Part shown: positions 35,899 through 48,699 of the stretch, one piece after another
Layout: the number at the start of each line of letters is the position of its first letter
How positions within the stretch are numbered: position 1 is the first letter of the stretch
NCBI GenBank assembly: GCA_013397075.1
Contig: VWZS01009934.1
Coordinates: 2,569,926 to 2,633,925, forward strand
DNA from: Rhabdornis inornatus
Taxonomy: Eukaryota; Chordata; Aves; Passeriformes; Rhabdornithidae
Length of the DNA stretch: 64,000 nucleotides
Direction: 5' to 3'
Made by a program: the position numbers and the translations under genes
Notes under the pieces: model-generated
The model's database searches: none
What the model was told of the DNA's origin: nothing
The model's input: only the letters and a program-made list of their open reading frames with translations

Positions 35899-36165
35899 GT
35901 ATGTGTAATCCTCGCAATTACAGTGACACACCTCCAACATCCAAGAGCACTGTCGAGGAGTTGCATGAACCAATTCCTTCCCTTTTCCGGGCACTGACAG
36001 AAGGGGATACTCAGCTGAACTGGAATATTGTTTCCTTCCCTGTGGCAGAAGAGCTGTCACACCATGAGAACCTCGTCTCCTTTTTAGAAACAGTGAACCA
36101 GCCACAGCATCAGAACGTCTCTGTTCCAAACAACAATGTCCACACACCTTACTCTAGTGACAAAG
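35899..36165 (+). CDS. TWSG1: TWSG1 coding exon: linker and start of Tsg domain
   Basis: The acceptor ctctgcag ends at 35898 and the donor caaag|gtaatg has gtaatg starting at 36166. The 267 nt finish Gly75 and encode MCNPRNYSDTPPTSKSTVEE, LHEPIPSLFRALTEGDTQLN, WNIVSFPVAEELSHHENLVS and onward to SSDK163. It has sequons NYS (Asn81) and NVS (Asn147). Apart from a few changes (for example PQHQ and PNNN where human has PHHQ and PSNN) it is the same as mammals. A stop soon follows in the intron. Confidence 0.97.
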
Positions 36166-39100
36166 GTAATGAGTGTAGTGTCTAAATCCCTAGCATTTCC
36201 TCTTGTCTCTTTTAGGAGCATTCTTGGTGCATATCCTATGCTTCTCTATGCTCGCTGCTTCTTTTCCCTTAAGAATGTGTGAAAGGTTCAGCCTAATTTT
36301 GAGCATGACATAACAGAAGGAGTGAGGCAAAGGTGTCGAGGAACATGGAAGATGGTGTTTAAATGACTGATGTTCTTAAGAGACACTGAACCACGTGAGT
36401 TTATCTCTATAATTACTCCTGTGGCATGAGGCAGTTTGTTCATGTCGTTTCATGTGCACTGGTGTGCTCTCTCACCTAGAAACAGTTACCTATAGCTTAG
36501 GAGACTGGACAGACCAGAAACTGAATCCAAATCATGTATCCCTGCAGAGGTAGGCAATTGCAACATGGCTTAAGAGATCTGAGAAAAAAACCACGTGCCA
36601 TAAGCACTTATATCTGGAACAGTTGTTTATTCCTTTCATCTGTGCTGGCATAACTTGCAATCTTTATAGGGATGTTTTGTATGAAATCCAGGATTAATAG
36701 TAAACCTAAGCAAGATTAGAAGGATTGAGGAAGGAAAGATATGTGACAGACTGTCCTCAAAATAAGTAACTTGGTGGTAGGGGTTCAAGTTACAGATTCA
36801 TTCCTCCTATTTTATATGAAATTTTTAATATTCTTACCTCCAGTTTAGAGGAGAGACTTCAGAATACTGTTTGCTGTGGGAGGAGGATGAGAAGTTGGAG
36901 GTAATGTCAATAGTGGTATAAAAAAATATTGTTTCTTGGTTTCCTTACTAAACCTGAAACAGTTTTCCTGCAAATCATTACGTCAGACTTTAAAAATCTC
37001 ATAAACAGTTCATCGTGAAATTGCTGCCTAATAGGGGAAAAAGAGCATCTGATTTATTTTATTAGTGCAATTAATGCTTTGCTTCCCTCCCAACATACAC
37101 TTTAAATATTGGTAACCCCGTATGTTGCTGTTGTGATGGCCCTTTTATCTTATCAATAAAAGATACTCTAATTGATGAACACTCTGCTTTTCCATGCCAG
37201 TGTGAACCATTGACCTAGTTGTGTTTCTGAGTAGGACTGCTGCTGATTAAATGGAACCGTAATGGCAACTTTTCTAATTTCCTTTGGCTAAGGCACATTA
37301 GAAAAATAAATTAATTCCAGAACTAGGAAACCAGATGGGCAGAAAGCATCTCATTCATATGTCTTTGATGTTATTAAAATGCTTGCTTGCTGTTATGAGA
37401 ATAATGTACAAAGCCATGTAAAATGGAAAGCCACAAAAAGCCCTGTGTGCAAAGACTACAGTACTTACAGTTATAAATTAAAGTCAGGGGAAAAAAATTA
37501 TGTTTATTACAGCCTTGAATATATCCCACTGTACTTAGGTACTGCAACCCAGATGGCTGTTCCCTGACAGTCCTTTACTACCAACAGGATGGGCTAATGA
37601 TAGTTTTGGATTAAACTTGGAATTTGAATTGCATTTCAAGGGTGTGGAACAGTTTTGAGTTCAACAACACAGACAAATACATAACACTGCCGTTTTTTCT
37701 TAGTCAAAAGTCTCCTTCACTTCTTTTACTAGGAACATATTAGAGATTAGGTTGAGAGAGCTCTTACTGGAATGATGACAGTCCAAAAACAACAGTTTTA
37801 TTTGGAAATAGTTACCAAATGCCACTGGCTTTCAGGTCTCAGCAGACACTTAAAACAGAAATAAATGTCAGAGCTGTTCTTGTAATCACTGGCTATGCCT
37901 TCTCCATCTTAGTGACCAGTGAAGAACTGGAAAAGATAGAAAATTACTTTCCACATCCTATTCCTATACTTTCAAGTATCTAAATATGTAAGCCTGCCAA
38001 AGAGTCTCTTTTCTTTGTGTCACAGTGTAGATAACTTTGTAGTTTCTGCTTTCTCAAAAGTCATATTAAATTTTGCTTATAAAAACATTGATGATTTGAG
38101 CATTGAGAACAGAGGAGGTGGAAAGAAAAATTAGCATCTGGCCTTGGTCAGTTGATGTTTGTTATGGTGGAAGCAGGACAGCTGGGGAATAGTGTTGGAT
38201 GTCGTGTGTGCCATGGGTGGCGTTGTTTCTAATACTGTTCTGCTGAGTTCATTGGAAAAGCCATAATCAAAAGCTGGAGGGGTAATAGGTTGGGACTGAA
38301 GAGCCTTATGAGCATGGGCACAGTGAGGTAGCTGAGGAAGTTCCTGATGGCATCTGCCATCAGTAGAGTACATGCCCTGTAGAGTTCAGTCACACAATCA
38401 GGTCACTGCTTTAATAAGCAGGGACGTGTTAGAGCCACTGTAAGAGAGGGAGGGTCTGTGAATGTGTATGTGTGTGCTCAGTGACAGTAAACACGAGCAT
38501 AGCCTGCAGTGGGAAAAACAGACCATGTCTTTACCCTTTCCTTCTCCCCAAAAATGCCGCTAGGCTTGAGGGCAGGTCTTACAAGTGGAGATACCCTTAA
38601 GGTGACTTGCTAAGTAGTTGTCTTTGGGACTGTGACAATCAGGGATTTGGAAGAATATTCATGTGAGCAGGAGCACAGATGCCTTATGTTTCCTTTGCAG
38701 TGCTGTGCCTCCTCCATTTTGTGGTTCTTCTGTGGTTCCTTGCATGCTTCCCTGCAACATGGTGTGCTGGCAGCAACCGATGTCATGGCCTGTAAAGGGA
38801 GAGGGGCTAATGAGAGGTAGATTTTGTAGAGGGCAATGGTCTCTGTGCTGTCTTCTGGAATACATTCCAAAATTTGGAAAGGCTCTGATTTTAGCTTTAC
38901 TGCACATTCTCGCAGGGATCACCATTAAGCTGGCCTAGGGTGCCAGACTTGCTTGATGCAGTTCTGGGTGAGTGCCAGGAAAAGCAGCACCAGCCACGCG
39001 AAGAGCGAGCTTTGTGCCTGAGTGGCGTGGAGCCACTGCCAGGGAGGGTGGCTGTGGATCCGGGAGGAGGTGGGGTGCGGTGGGATATAAAGCATTCCTT

Positions 39101-42100
39101 TCTCACCCCAGCCTACTCTGAACCCAGCCACCAGACCTTGAACTTCCCCATTATTTTCCTAATGAGTATCTTCCCCTTCCTCCTGTGAACTGACTTGTAG
39201 TGGTTTAGCTGCCAAAGTTATGCATGCGCTGCTGGAGCTGCTGTAGTTCTTTGTATCAGTTGTTTCTGGCACTTGAGCCTCTACTTTAGAAAGGATTGCG
39301 ATGGTTATTAATCTGGACCTACATTTGTACTTCTTTCTCTTTGCTTTACTTCTAGCTGATACCCTCAGAGCTCTGAACTGGGAGTTCAGAGGTTTAAATA
39401 AGCTTAGTTGTTTCAGATGATGACAGGATGTTGGTGAGAGCGAGAGGGGAACTAGATAATTTTTTGGCAATTGATAAAACAAAATCTATGTTGTAGTTAA
39501 GGGTTTCTGACTTACACCGTTTGGTGACACAGGGGATGGTGTCCGCTCTGCAATTCTGCTCCCCTCCAGTGCAACAGGGAGAGGAGAGCTAGAATTCCAC
39601 TGAAAAGACATCTACCTCTGTAGCTAGTCTAGGAAGATTTTTTTTTTTAACATTTCTTTTTATAAATTGATTGACATAAAATTGACTTGTCCAAAAGTAG
39701 TAGATTATGTAAATTGATTGTTCTTAGTCAGTTGCAGGTTAATCTCCTTGTTCTTGTTTTCCCCTCTTCTCACTACTGGACTAGACTAGTGTTTTTTCAA
39801 GTGGAAGGTGTGTATCCCTGTCAACAGAAGGGGGGTTGGAACTAGATGACCTTTAAGGTCCCTTCCAACCCAGGCCATTCTATGATAAAATGGTATGACT
39901 GCTGGATGAACAGTGACCATTTTAAAGAACTCTTAGAGCTACCAATAAACTTACCAGCAGACTGCTGAATTTACATAGCACATTTAACTTCATAGATCCC
40001 GTACAGCAAATTATCATTAACTGGGAAGGTTCTCTGAGTTGCTAAATTCTTCTATATTACACCAATACAGATAGTTTTATAGCAAAGCCTGGTAGTTTCT
40101 TCTGTTCATTTTAAATTTAGACTTGGCTGTTGTTTCTTCTAACAACCTTCACTGAGTATGAAATGTGAGGGGGAAAAAGGTGAGAAATTAGTGTTCCGGG
40201 AAAAAAAGTTTACTGCTGCATCCTTCTCTCTCCCTGCATCTGCAGTCTGTGGTCCTTAGTGTGTGAAAATTGTCAAAATGCAAATGAGAAAGCTGTTACT
40301 GCACTAAGTAATATTTTTTTATCTACACCGAGGGAGCCAAGTGATGACTCTGTAATTAGGTTTCTGAAACACTTTAAGTACTCTCCCAGATCCCAGCTGA
40401 GCCTGTAGGTATGTATTTTTTCCCCTGTGTAACTCTCTTTCTGCAGTCTATAGAGCAGGATTTAGTGCTTGAGGGGAGGAAGGAACTCTCCTGCTTTCAG
40501 TAATTCAGCCTCTACATGAGCACAGGGGCATTGCTGAGGAGGGGACCAGGAGTGCCCTGTGACCAAGTGCACCCTGGACAATCTGACTTGTTCAGACCTG
40601 GGAAGTCTTTCACTGAGTGAGACATCGGAAACAATTTGGTGTCATCTACATGGAGCGTGTTCTCCAGCTGCTTACAAGAGCTACTTGGGACCAGATGGAT
40701 CTACTGCTGGCTCTGGCCTGCCACATGCAGTCTGCTCTCTCCCCTTTGCAGCATTTTTGTACTCGTCCTCAAGAACCTTATCCTCCTGACTTGTGTGCAG
40801 GTGGAAATAAACTTTCTTCTCCACTCTTCAGTCAGTCAAGATTAATGTCCTTGGTTGTCACTGCCACCATAATAAGGTTGGATTTTGGCTTTGGTCCTGG
40901 GAGAGTGATTCAGGAGACCAGTCTCTGCAGTCTCACAGGAGCTGACTGATGCCACCTAGTTTTGCCAGAGTTACAGGCCAGGTGCTGCTGCTTCTCTGGC
41001 CTCCTTTACTGGAAGAGATGTCTCCCTGTTCAGTGTCATCCATCTTTACCTCCTAGAAATCACAGGCTCTCCTCCAGGAAGTTCATTTCATTTCTGCATG
41101 CATTAGCTGATGGACTGGGGTCTTCACCAGGACTTGTGAAGCAGTACTAACACTGCTGAGGCTGTCAGAGAGGAGGTTAACATGAAGGTGAGCACAGATG
41201 TCTCCTTATGCTGAAGAGACTGGACATTCTCTGGTGTGAAGACAGTCTGTAAGTGCTGGGAACAGTTAGCACACCTCAGAGTGTGAACAGCTTTCCTGTC
41301 AACTTCCCTGACCTACCTTTCCTTTGTGTGTTGTAAGTTGGAGTGTCATGATCAGCAGTTAGTGAGCAGTTCTGGCAACCCCTTGGATGGCTGCTTTCTT
41401 TAAAGAGATGTTTCACTCCAGTCTGGAGATAGCCATGAATCATTTTGCCTTCTCAGGCTTATCCAGAGACTAAGTCAGTCGGCTGGAGATGGCTTCCAAA
41501 AGGTGATTTTGCAGGAAGAAATCTTTCTAGATTAGCCAGGATTGCCTGTTTTGATGCAGAGCCTCTGTGCCTCCAGCTGACGCCTTCTAAGACTATGTAT
41601 GGGATTTAAGATCAAACTTAACATGATAACACTTCAATATAAAATTACTAAAAGGGTATCAAAGGACTGAATAGAGATTAAGCGAAAGGATATAAAGAGT
41701 ATGAGTAATGTGCAACAGAGGCTTCTGTAAGGTTCTTGTGCTTGAGCTCTAGCACTGACTTGGATGACTGATGGGACATGAGAATACTGCCTGGAGACTT
41801 ACTTCTACTTTGTCATCCCTACCCTTCCACTAAAAACTTCCTGTGAGGAGTGAAGGGAACAGATACCTGGGACTATCTCGGCCTTCTGGGAATGGATGGT
41901 GTGTGCTTCTTCTTGGGACTATGACAATCTGAGCTTTTTGTCACTGGTGATGAAATGTTGCCAATTTCTTGTGCATTCCCCATAAAAGTTGGAGGTGCTG
42001 TCTGGCCTCTGAATGCCTTCTTGCCTTTGAGGCTGTGGTGGCTGCATCTCCCTACTACTTTTCAGCTTTGGCCGAGCACTTTAGGTGTATACCTATCACT

Positions 42101-43695
42101 CTTTGCACATGGTACCATAGCATACACTTCTGTTCAGCTCTTTCCTCTTCCTCTCTGTGAATCAAGTATCCTTACTGAAGCTGTAGATGTTTTAGTTGTT
42201 TTCAGGTAGAGATTTTGTTCTCTGAGAACTCTATTCCTCTGGTTGCTGTGCCTCAGGATATATTATAAGGGCTTATAGAAATAGAGGTGCCAAGAATGGG
42301 ACAGGACTTACACAGCCATAGTGCACTTCATTGTTGTTCCCAGCAGTACTTCAGGTACTGTAAGGTTTTTTGGACAATAGCTGCAAGACTTGTCCAAAAA
42401 ACCCTGGGAGCAGAAACTGTTTCAGCTCTGGGTCTGCCTCTCCTCCTCAAGATCCCTATTGCCTCTTGCACTTATATGGTGTCTGCAAGGCGTGTACATT
42501 AGTTTGGAGTCCGACCAATGCAGTGAATACTCTGTTGCTTTCAGTGAGCTGGCAGCACATCCTCTGATCTTCTTGCAGCTGTTTTGGTAGTAGCAAAATA
42601 ATTTGACAGTGATCAAAATAGGTCATTAAAAAAAACAAACGAAACCCACTGTCTTGATTTACTATTTAAATTTGGATTACTTTTTTCTAATCCACATTGG
42701 AATGTAGACCAGTGGGTTTCTCCTAGGTGCACCATGAGTAGTAATTGGCTCTATAGAAAGCCTTTTGACATCTCCTGCTCACAAGTTGGTCTGATGTGTG
42801 TGAGAGGGACATTCCTGTTTGCAGACAGCTGCCAGTTGTGATTTCCCCAAAGTGTGCCAAGTTATGCTCTGGGTAAATGTTATCTAATCATGGTCCTTTG
42901 GAGGATGAACAATGTTTTATAGTATCATCACCTGGTCAGTACAGAAGAAAGATGGTGGAATCTGCCAGCTTGGAGAATTGGAAGTGGACTGAAGAAGGGG
43001 ATGGTTTTATTTTATAGTTGTGGTGAATGCCTTAGCTCCATTTTGATGTTGCAACACTAAACTTCATGGCATTTCAAGTAATTGCATGGGTGTTAGAAAC
43101 ACAAAGTCAACACTTAGGCAGAAGGGGTTTCTTAAGATTAGTAGTAAAGCTGGTGATTGTTTAAAAAAAGGAAGAAAAATGTGTGTAGTTTTGTGCTGAT
43201 GAAGAAAGGATTCTCTAGGTCTGGCTGAAGATTATTGTGGAGTTTGGGGAGTGGGGGAGAAAGAAACATTTACATCCAAATAAGTGGGTTTTGATGGTTT
43301 TTTAAAATAACTTCTCTAAATCTGAAGTTTTTTGTGGTAGTATATTACCTTCAGAGGACACATTCCTGCTTGTAATTTTGGCATAGCTCATCCTTACACT
43401 TTCATAACTGGGGGCCAAAACTCAAAAACATTCTTGTCTGTAAATATAGAAGTAAATTAAATAAGAAGATCAGACAACAGGTTGAGTTGTAGATGCTGAA
43501 AATTTGAAGTTCATAGATTTTACCTTGTCTCTCTGCCTTGCCTCTCTGCTTTTACTGTCACCTCTTTTTCCTTATGCCTCATAGTCCTGTTGGTTTGCAA
43601 TCATACTTCTAAAGCTGCTCATTTAATTAATTTCTAAGTAACCTTTAAAATCACTTTAAGACCTTTTAAACCATTTTTTCCCCCTCTTGGTTTAG
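36166..43695 (+). other. TWSG1: TWSG1 intron 4, about 7.5 kb
   Basis: It contains a short CR1 3' tail (39795-39885) and a 14-bp perfect hairpin (42364-42377 / 42390-42403). A block of higher GC at about 40500-42600 has scattered short frames but no recognisable gene or repeat. No coding exon was found. Confidence 0.8.
39795..39885 (+). mobile_element. CR1 LINE 3' tail (sense)
   Basis: The 3' terminus of CR1 is seen as aactagatgacctttaagg / tcccttccaacccaggcca / ttctatgat. Only about 90 nt remain, and the left boundary is approximate. Confidence 0.85.
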
Positions 43696-43877
43696 AACAC
43701 ATGTGTACTGTGGTGTATTTTGATGACTGCATGTCAATACATCAGTGCAAGATCTCTTGCGAGTCCATGGGAGCTTCCAAATACCGATGGTTTCACAACG
43801 CCTGCTGCGAGTGTATTGGGCCAGAATGCATCGACTATGGCAGTAAAACTGTCAAATGTATGAACTGCATGTTCTGA
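43696..43877 (+). CDS. TWSG1: TWSG1 last coding exon and stop
   Basis: The acceptor cttggtttag ends at 43695. It completes Glu164 and encodes HMCTVVYFDDCMSIHQCKIS, CESMGASKYRWFHNACCECI and GPECIDYGSKTVKCMNCMF, then TGA at 43875-43877. The second cysteine-rich half of the Tsg domain (cysteines in CKISC, CCEC, CMNC) is unchanged from mammals as far as I can recall. Confidence 0.97.
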
Positions 43878-44635
43878 AGCAGGAAAATTGTAATATAGCA
43901 ATACTGAGGCCAAAGTAATCCCTCTCGGTTAAAGAGACTGGGATTGCAAATACTGCATTTTGGTGGAGTGCCTGCTGGTTGCAATTAAATGTACCTGGTT
44001 GAAAAGAGGATGTGTAAAATCAGAGAACTTTTTTTTTCTTTTTTTTTTTTTTTAATTCATGTAAGTGAGGCTAACTAGTAGATGTTTAAACACTATGTTT
44101 TAAACTTTTTTTTTTTATTTCTGCTCAAATGGTACAGTCATGCTCATTGCTGTTCTGATTGTTTTCCTTTGATTTGAAAGTATTGGCTATACTTGTTTTC
44201 AGAACATAGTACTTTATTTTGTAGTTTAGAGTAGGGAAATCTCTAGAATATGGTAATGAGATTTCCATTATCTAAATTCAACAAACAAATAAATGGCTGC
44301 TAGGTTGGAGGGAGGGTGGATGTTGTTTAGGGGCTGGGTTTTTGGGATTTGGTTTCTGGGGTTTTAACTTTACTACCTTCCAGTTTCTGACGTTAGCTTT
44401 TTATTGTGGAAGTGGTACTTGGAGAAAAATTAAAATTTATGCTTTCTCTTCAAGTTCAAAGTATGGGCTGTCATGGATAAAATCCTAACTTCTTAGAAGG
44501 GCTGCCCAACAAAACACCATGAATGGGACACTTTTCTTCCAAGTTTCATTTGCCCTGCTCTCTTTTCATTGGGCCTATGATGCATAATTTATGTATTACA
44601 CAGAATAATCTTTTCAGTCTTCTCTTAGATCCCAA

Positions 44636-44641
44636 AATAAA
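44636..44641 (+). terminator. TWSG1: candidate TWSG1 poly(A) signal
   Basis: AATAAA about 760 nt after the stop, followed within 40 nt by T/GT-containing sequence. It is one of several candidates (others at 44288, 45070, 45325 and 46114). Confidence 0.35.
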
Positions 44642-45296
44642 GCTGTTAAGTGCAGTTGCATTTCCCACCTTTTGCACTGTTCTCTAGGGTTATTACACTC
44701 TGTACATTTAGTCCAGTAGAGAAAACATGAAAGGCTATGATGGATTTAATGACTAAAGGAATAAAGAATGAAATGACAGGAACAAGCAAGTGGTACAGAT
44801 CTACCAGCTGAGCAGCTGGCAACAAGCATGTTCCCATTTAGTAATTTCCTGTGAATATTTATTCCAAACATTTTTATTATTATTAAATTTCTTTCCCCCC
44901 TCCATAAATTTTTATCAATGAAGAAGGGAATATGTGTCTGCAAAGGCAAAGTTAAAGTATTTTGAGTTTAGAACATTGTCCATTTTTTTAAGTAAGAGTT
45001 TTTATATGTTGACAGTTACATAGCAGTTACCCATTTAAGGGCTCCACAGATAATGGTACTAAGTACAAGAATAAAGTGTATGAGTAGTTAATGATCAGCT
45101 TTTTGTATTTATAATAATGTGGGTTTTAACTCCTTGAAACTCCTCAGTCTAGAGGGATTAACTGTTTTCTAGTTACACCTGTCTATCTGTACCATGTACA
45201 AATGAAAGCAGTCATATTACATTTATTTTGTTGAAAAAATTACCTGAATGTTTTTTTCAATTTTTTTTCTCATTATACAGTTCTTTCAATAAGATG

Positions 45297-45330
45297 GAAT
45301 AATAATAATAATAATAATGATAATAATAAA
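45297..45330. repeat. (AAT)n microsatellite
   Basis: Uninterrupted AAT/ATA units with one G interruption (aatgataat). It overlaps a possible poly(A) hexamer at 45325. Confidence 0.9.
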
Positions 45331-46113
45331 AGAAAAATCTACTCTTGTTAAATAATGTTACTCTCTTCAGTGTCTTTTTCAGCTATAAAAATGTACTTGA
45401 AAGATGAATGTTATTATTTTGAACTAGTGGATAATGGAATGTCTTCATGCTTTAAACTTACAGTTAAGTGGTAAAAGATCATAGACAGGAACAGAAAAAC
45501 TTAGGTCATAATGGAGGAGTTGTTCTTCCTATATTTTACAATTCACGTTATATTTTCTTCTGCTAGAATTTCTTAAAATGAATGGAGGGGAAGAATATGT
45601 TAGAGTAGCTGTGACTGTTTGTAGCTGGAGGGTGATGCATCGACGTTCTGGACCAAGACAGGAGACACGTAGCAATCAAGCAAGCAGGAGGTCACTAGTG
45701 TCCTTTTGATTTTTGCAGCCTTAAATTATTGGAAATATGAGGGTAGCTCAGAATCTTCTTGGGGGAGGAACAGGGCTGATGTTTCTGGTCAGGCACCTGC
45801 TGCCCCATGGATCTGTGACACTGTCTCCATTTATATCCTCAGAATTTTACTGTGAGGTCAAATCAAGGGGGGTGGGAGGGATGGGGGAGCAGCCCAACAG
45901 GTGTCCAGGAAATGCTGTGGGGAATGGCATAAAGATGTAAACACAGTTGTCTGTAGTGGCCTGAGAGAAGGTAGTGCACACCTTCTGGGGCTTGCCTTAC
46001 TTTTTGTAATTCCTGATGCTGTCTAGAGTTTGCTGAAAGTGTTGTGTGTACACAAATGTCATGCAGCAACACCCAGTGTATTTTATGATGATGAGTGTTT
46101 TAAAAGGTGTTTT

Positions 46114-46119
46114 AATAAA
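46114..46119 (+). terminator. TWSG1: candidate distal TWSG1 poly(A) signal
   Basis: AATAAA in gttttaataaaaagac about 2.24 kb after the stop. It would give a long 3' UTR like the mammalian one. Usage is unproven. Confidence 0.3.
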
Positions 46120-47504
46120 AAGACATTACTGGTTCCCATGTTTTCTTTCTCAAGAGTTTCTCAGGGAAATGTTACCAGGAAGCATACTATAAAAGTTACT
46201 GATCTAGATGGATAGAATAATACAGAGAATTAACTCTCCAGCAGTTTTTTTTCCATACCTAAAAGTGTTGCTTTGAAGTATTTTTCTGTACATAAATGAT
46301 TAGTGCTCAGAATGTTCTTTCTGAAAAACCTAACCATTTTAGAAAGTTATTTATTTAGTCTTAATAATTTTGCAGAAAAAGTCATAATTTATTTTGGGGT
46401 CTCATATTTCACCCTACATCTGGATAACCAGCAAACCATCACCTACATAAGAATATGTTTTTAAAACTTTTATTTAGGAATGTTCTCCAGGTAAAGCATT
46501 GGCCACTTTTATCACTGTCCTTTGGAATTGTAAATCACTGAAGGTAAAGGGAAGCAAAGAGGGTATCCAATTCTTACTTGTCCATAGTAAGAAATTATAC
46601 AAATCGCTAGTGTGTTGGGGGTCTGGCTGAAAAGGGGTGGAGGGCCTTCTGTTATTCTTTCTTTAAAAGTAAAAAAAGTTTTTGTTTAGTTGCTTTGGGG
46701 TTTGCGTTTGTTTTGTTTGTGTTTTTTGTCTGTTTGTTTTTCCTTACACACACTTGAGTACAAAGGTCATAATGTGACATTGCTTTCCTGTCATTTCTTA
46801 TGGTTCCTGGCTTACTTTTAGTATGCTTAATGTATTTCACACTCTAATTCCTAAAAAGTAAATACAAGAACACCTGCTTGTATCTTTAATAATATATCTG
46901 TGGTCACTCCAGTGTCCCTCCCAAAATTATGGCTATTCTGATACCTGGCTCCCAAGCCCTGCATCCTGCTGGCTGGAGTGACTTGAAGTTTGCTGGTGAT
47001 TGCACAGTGACACACAGCCCCACACAATGCAGATATGCTCTGGTCTCTCCAGCTCTGTGACCTATGGTGCCCTGTCCCACAGCTGGCACTTACACCTGCA
47101 TGGGCAAAGCCTGAAGACTCGGAGCTTGGGAGGAGTTTAATGAGAAGAGAGGACAGACCGTGCTGATGAGGCACGTGCAGAGCATAGCCAAACAGCAACC
47201 TCACATTTTCCTGTTAGATGGTAATGTCTGTTGGGCTTGGCAAAAGGAATGCCTTTACCAAGATTTGACACATTCCCTTGACACAACAACTTTCACCAAA
47301 TCACCAGTACATCATTAAAATTTATGCTACTCATATGGGAAAACACACTTAGATACAAAATCTTCCTAGAAACAGAGCAAACCTCATTCAGACAAATACA
47401 TCTAGGATGTAAGGGTGGCCAAGGCTCAAGTTTTCTTATATCCTTTTAATTGCTTAAGTATGTATAAATTTTCTTCCTACCACGGAGAACTTGGAATTAT
47501 TTGG

Positions 47505-47615
47505 CTTTGAGCAACCTGTTCTAGGGGAAGATGTTCCTGCCCAGGGCAGAGGGCTTGGAAATAGATGGTCTTAAGGGCCCTTCCATCCCAAACCATTCTG
47601 TGATCCTATGGCTCC
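47505..47615 (+). mobile_element. CR1 LINE 3' tail (sense)
   Basis: The pattern gagcaacctgttctagggga, then cttaagggcccttccatccc and aaaccattctgtgatccta matches the final ~110 nt of CR1. The element is heavily truncated. Confidence 0.85.
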
Positions 47616-48699
47616 ATAATACTGCTCATAGGAGTTGCTTAGGCAGAGTTGGCATCATACACCTTCTTTGGCTCTGTTCTCCTGCTCTGTGGTAATTTCT
47701 GTGAACAGCATACTTTCTTCCCCAAAGGCATTAACTAATTTACTACTTCTAGTATCTTCAGGCTCTCATTGTTTCACCTGTTTGTTTCAGTATGTGGCCA
47801 ACTAGTTTCTTTCCTAAGCTAAATCTTTTTATGTCTGCTCTGTATTCCCTTATTGCTAAGGAGAATTACACAGCATATCTAAAGTTATGCCAGAATTGTG
47901 CAGCCCATGTAGACTCCCATCTTTCCAAGACAAACTCAACCCCAGAACTGGCTTTCTTGAAGTAGTAGTAGGAAGGAATTATTCATTAACACAGCTATGC
48001 CTTTTCCCTTTTCTTTGCCTGACCAAATGCATTCTGAAGCTCCCCTCTATTATTATTTTATTACTTTTATGAAGCTCAGGTACATCAGTGAGACTGATTT
48101 TTCAAGCAGAGAGCTTGCCACCTCAGAATCCTTGCTTCACTTTGTCTTTAAAGCAGTAAGAATTTGCTGAGTGAATGTGGGGCAAGCTGAGGGTGTAAGA
48201 AAGTGCTTCGGTCTGTGTAAGTTTGCCCCAGGCGACAGTGAATTTTGCAAGTCAGAAATCATCCAAATGTGTTTCACATGGCAGTAAATTGGTATAGTCA
48301 GCACTGCACACAATCACTTGTTTGTCCTCAAAATCTGGGAGAAGATTAATTCTGGCTTCATTAGCTGATGGGCCTATTGTGCATGAACTTTTGTTGGCAG
48401 TGGCCTCTAATAATGCACATTCTTCAGAGCTGAGAGCCTCTGGCCACTGTCACTTCAAGTGGAGATCCTCATGGGCAACCATATCCAATTACTACAGGAT
48501 GTTACAGAACTAACCCTTGTCTCTTCTTTTGCCAGGAGTAAGGTGGCCTTTTTACATAGCAAAAAAAGAAACACATTAGCTGTGATGTTAAGTTAAATAG
48601 TCTGGTGAGCCCTTGCTGTTACACTGTTTCTTCTGGAGAGGAGGAGGAAGACTGGGAGTTGCGAGGTTATGTAATACGTGGTGAAGACAATATCCCTGT

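Larger units (their letters stand above)
25270..43877 (+). other. TWSG1: TWSG1 coding region (gene-level summary)
   Basis: Four coding exons (25270-25392, 32385-32484, 35899-36165, 43696-43877) total 672 nt: 223 residues plus stop, the same length as human TWSG1. Product: secreted Twisted gastrulation. Family knowledge: it binds BMPs and chordin, forming a ternary complex that blocks receptor binding, and also promotes chordin cleavage by tolloid proteases, so it can inhibit or enhance BMP signalling. Layout: signal peptide 1-25, N-terminal cysteine-rich BMP-binding domain about 26-77, a linker, then the C-terminal Tsg domain with its own cysteines. N-glycosylation sequons at Asn52, Asn81 and Asn147 are all kept. 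Confidence 0.97.
43878..46125 (+). other. TWSG1: TWSG1 3' UTR (end uncertain)
   Basis: AT-rich sequence with poly-T runs (about 44030-44055, 44106-44118). AATAAA hexamers occur at 44288, 44636, 45070, 45325 and 46114. Mammalian TWSG1 has a 3' UTR of several kilobases, so a distal site is plausible, but the end used cannot be told from sequence. An (AAT)n microsatellite lies at about 45297-45330. Confidence 0.55.

Noticed and set aside
41130..41187. Possible small exon in TWSG1 intron 4 with donor aag|gtgagc
   Set aside because: A stop occurs immediately in the phase required by the flanking coding exons, and the four known exons already give the full 223-residue protein.
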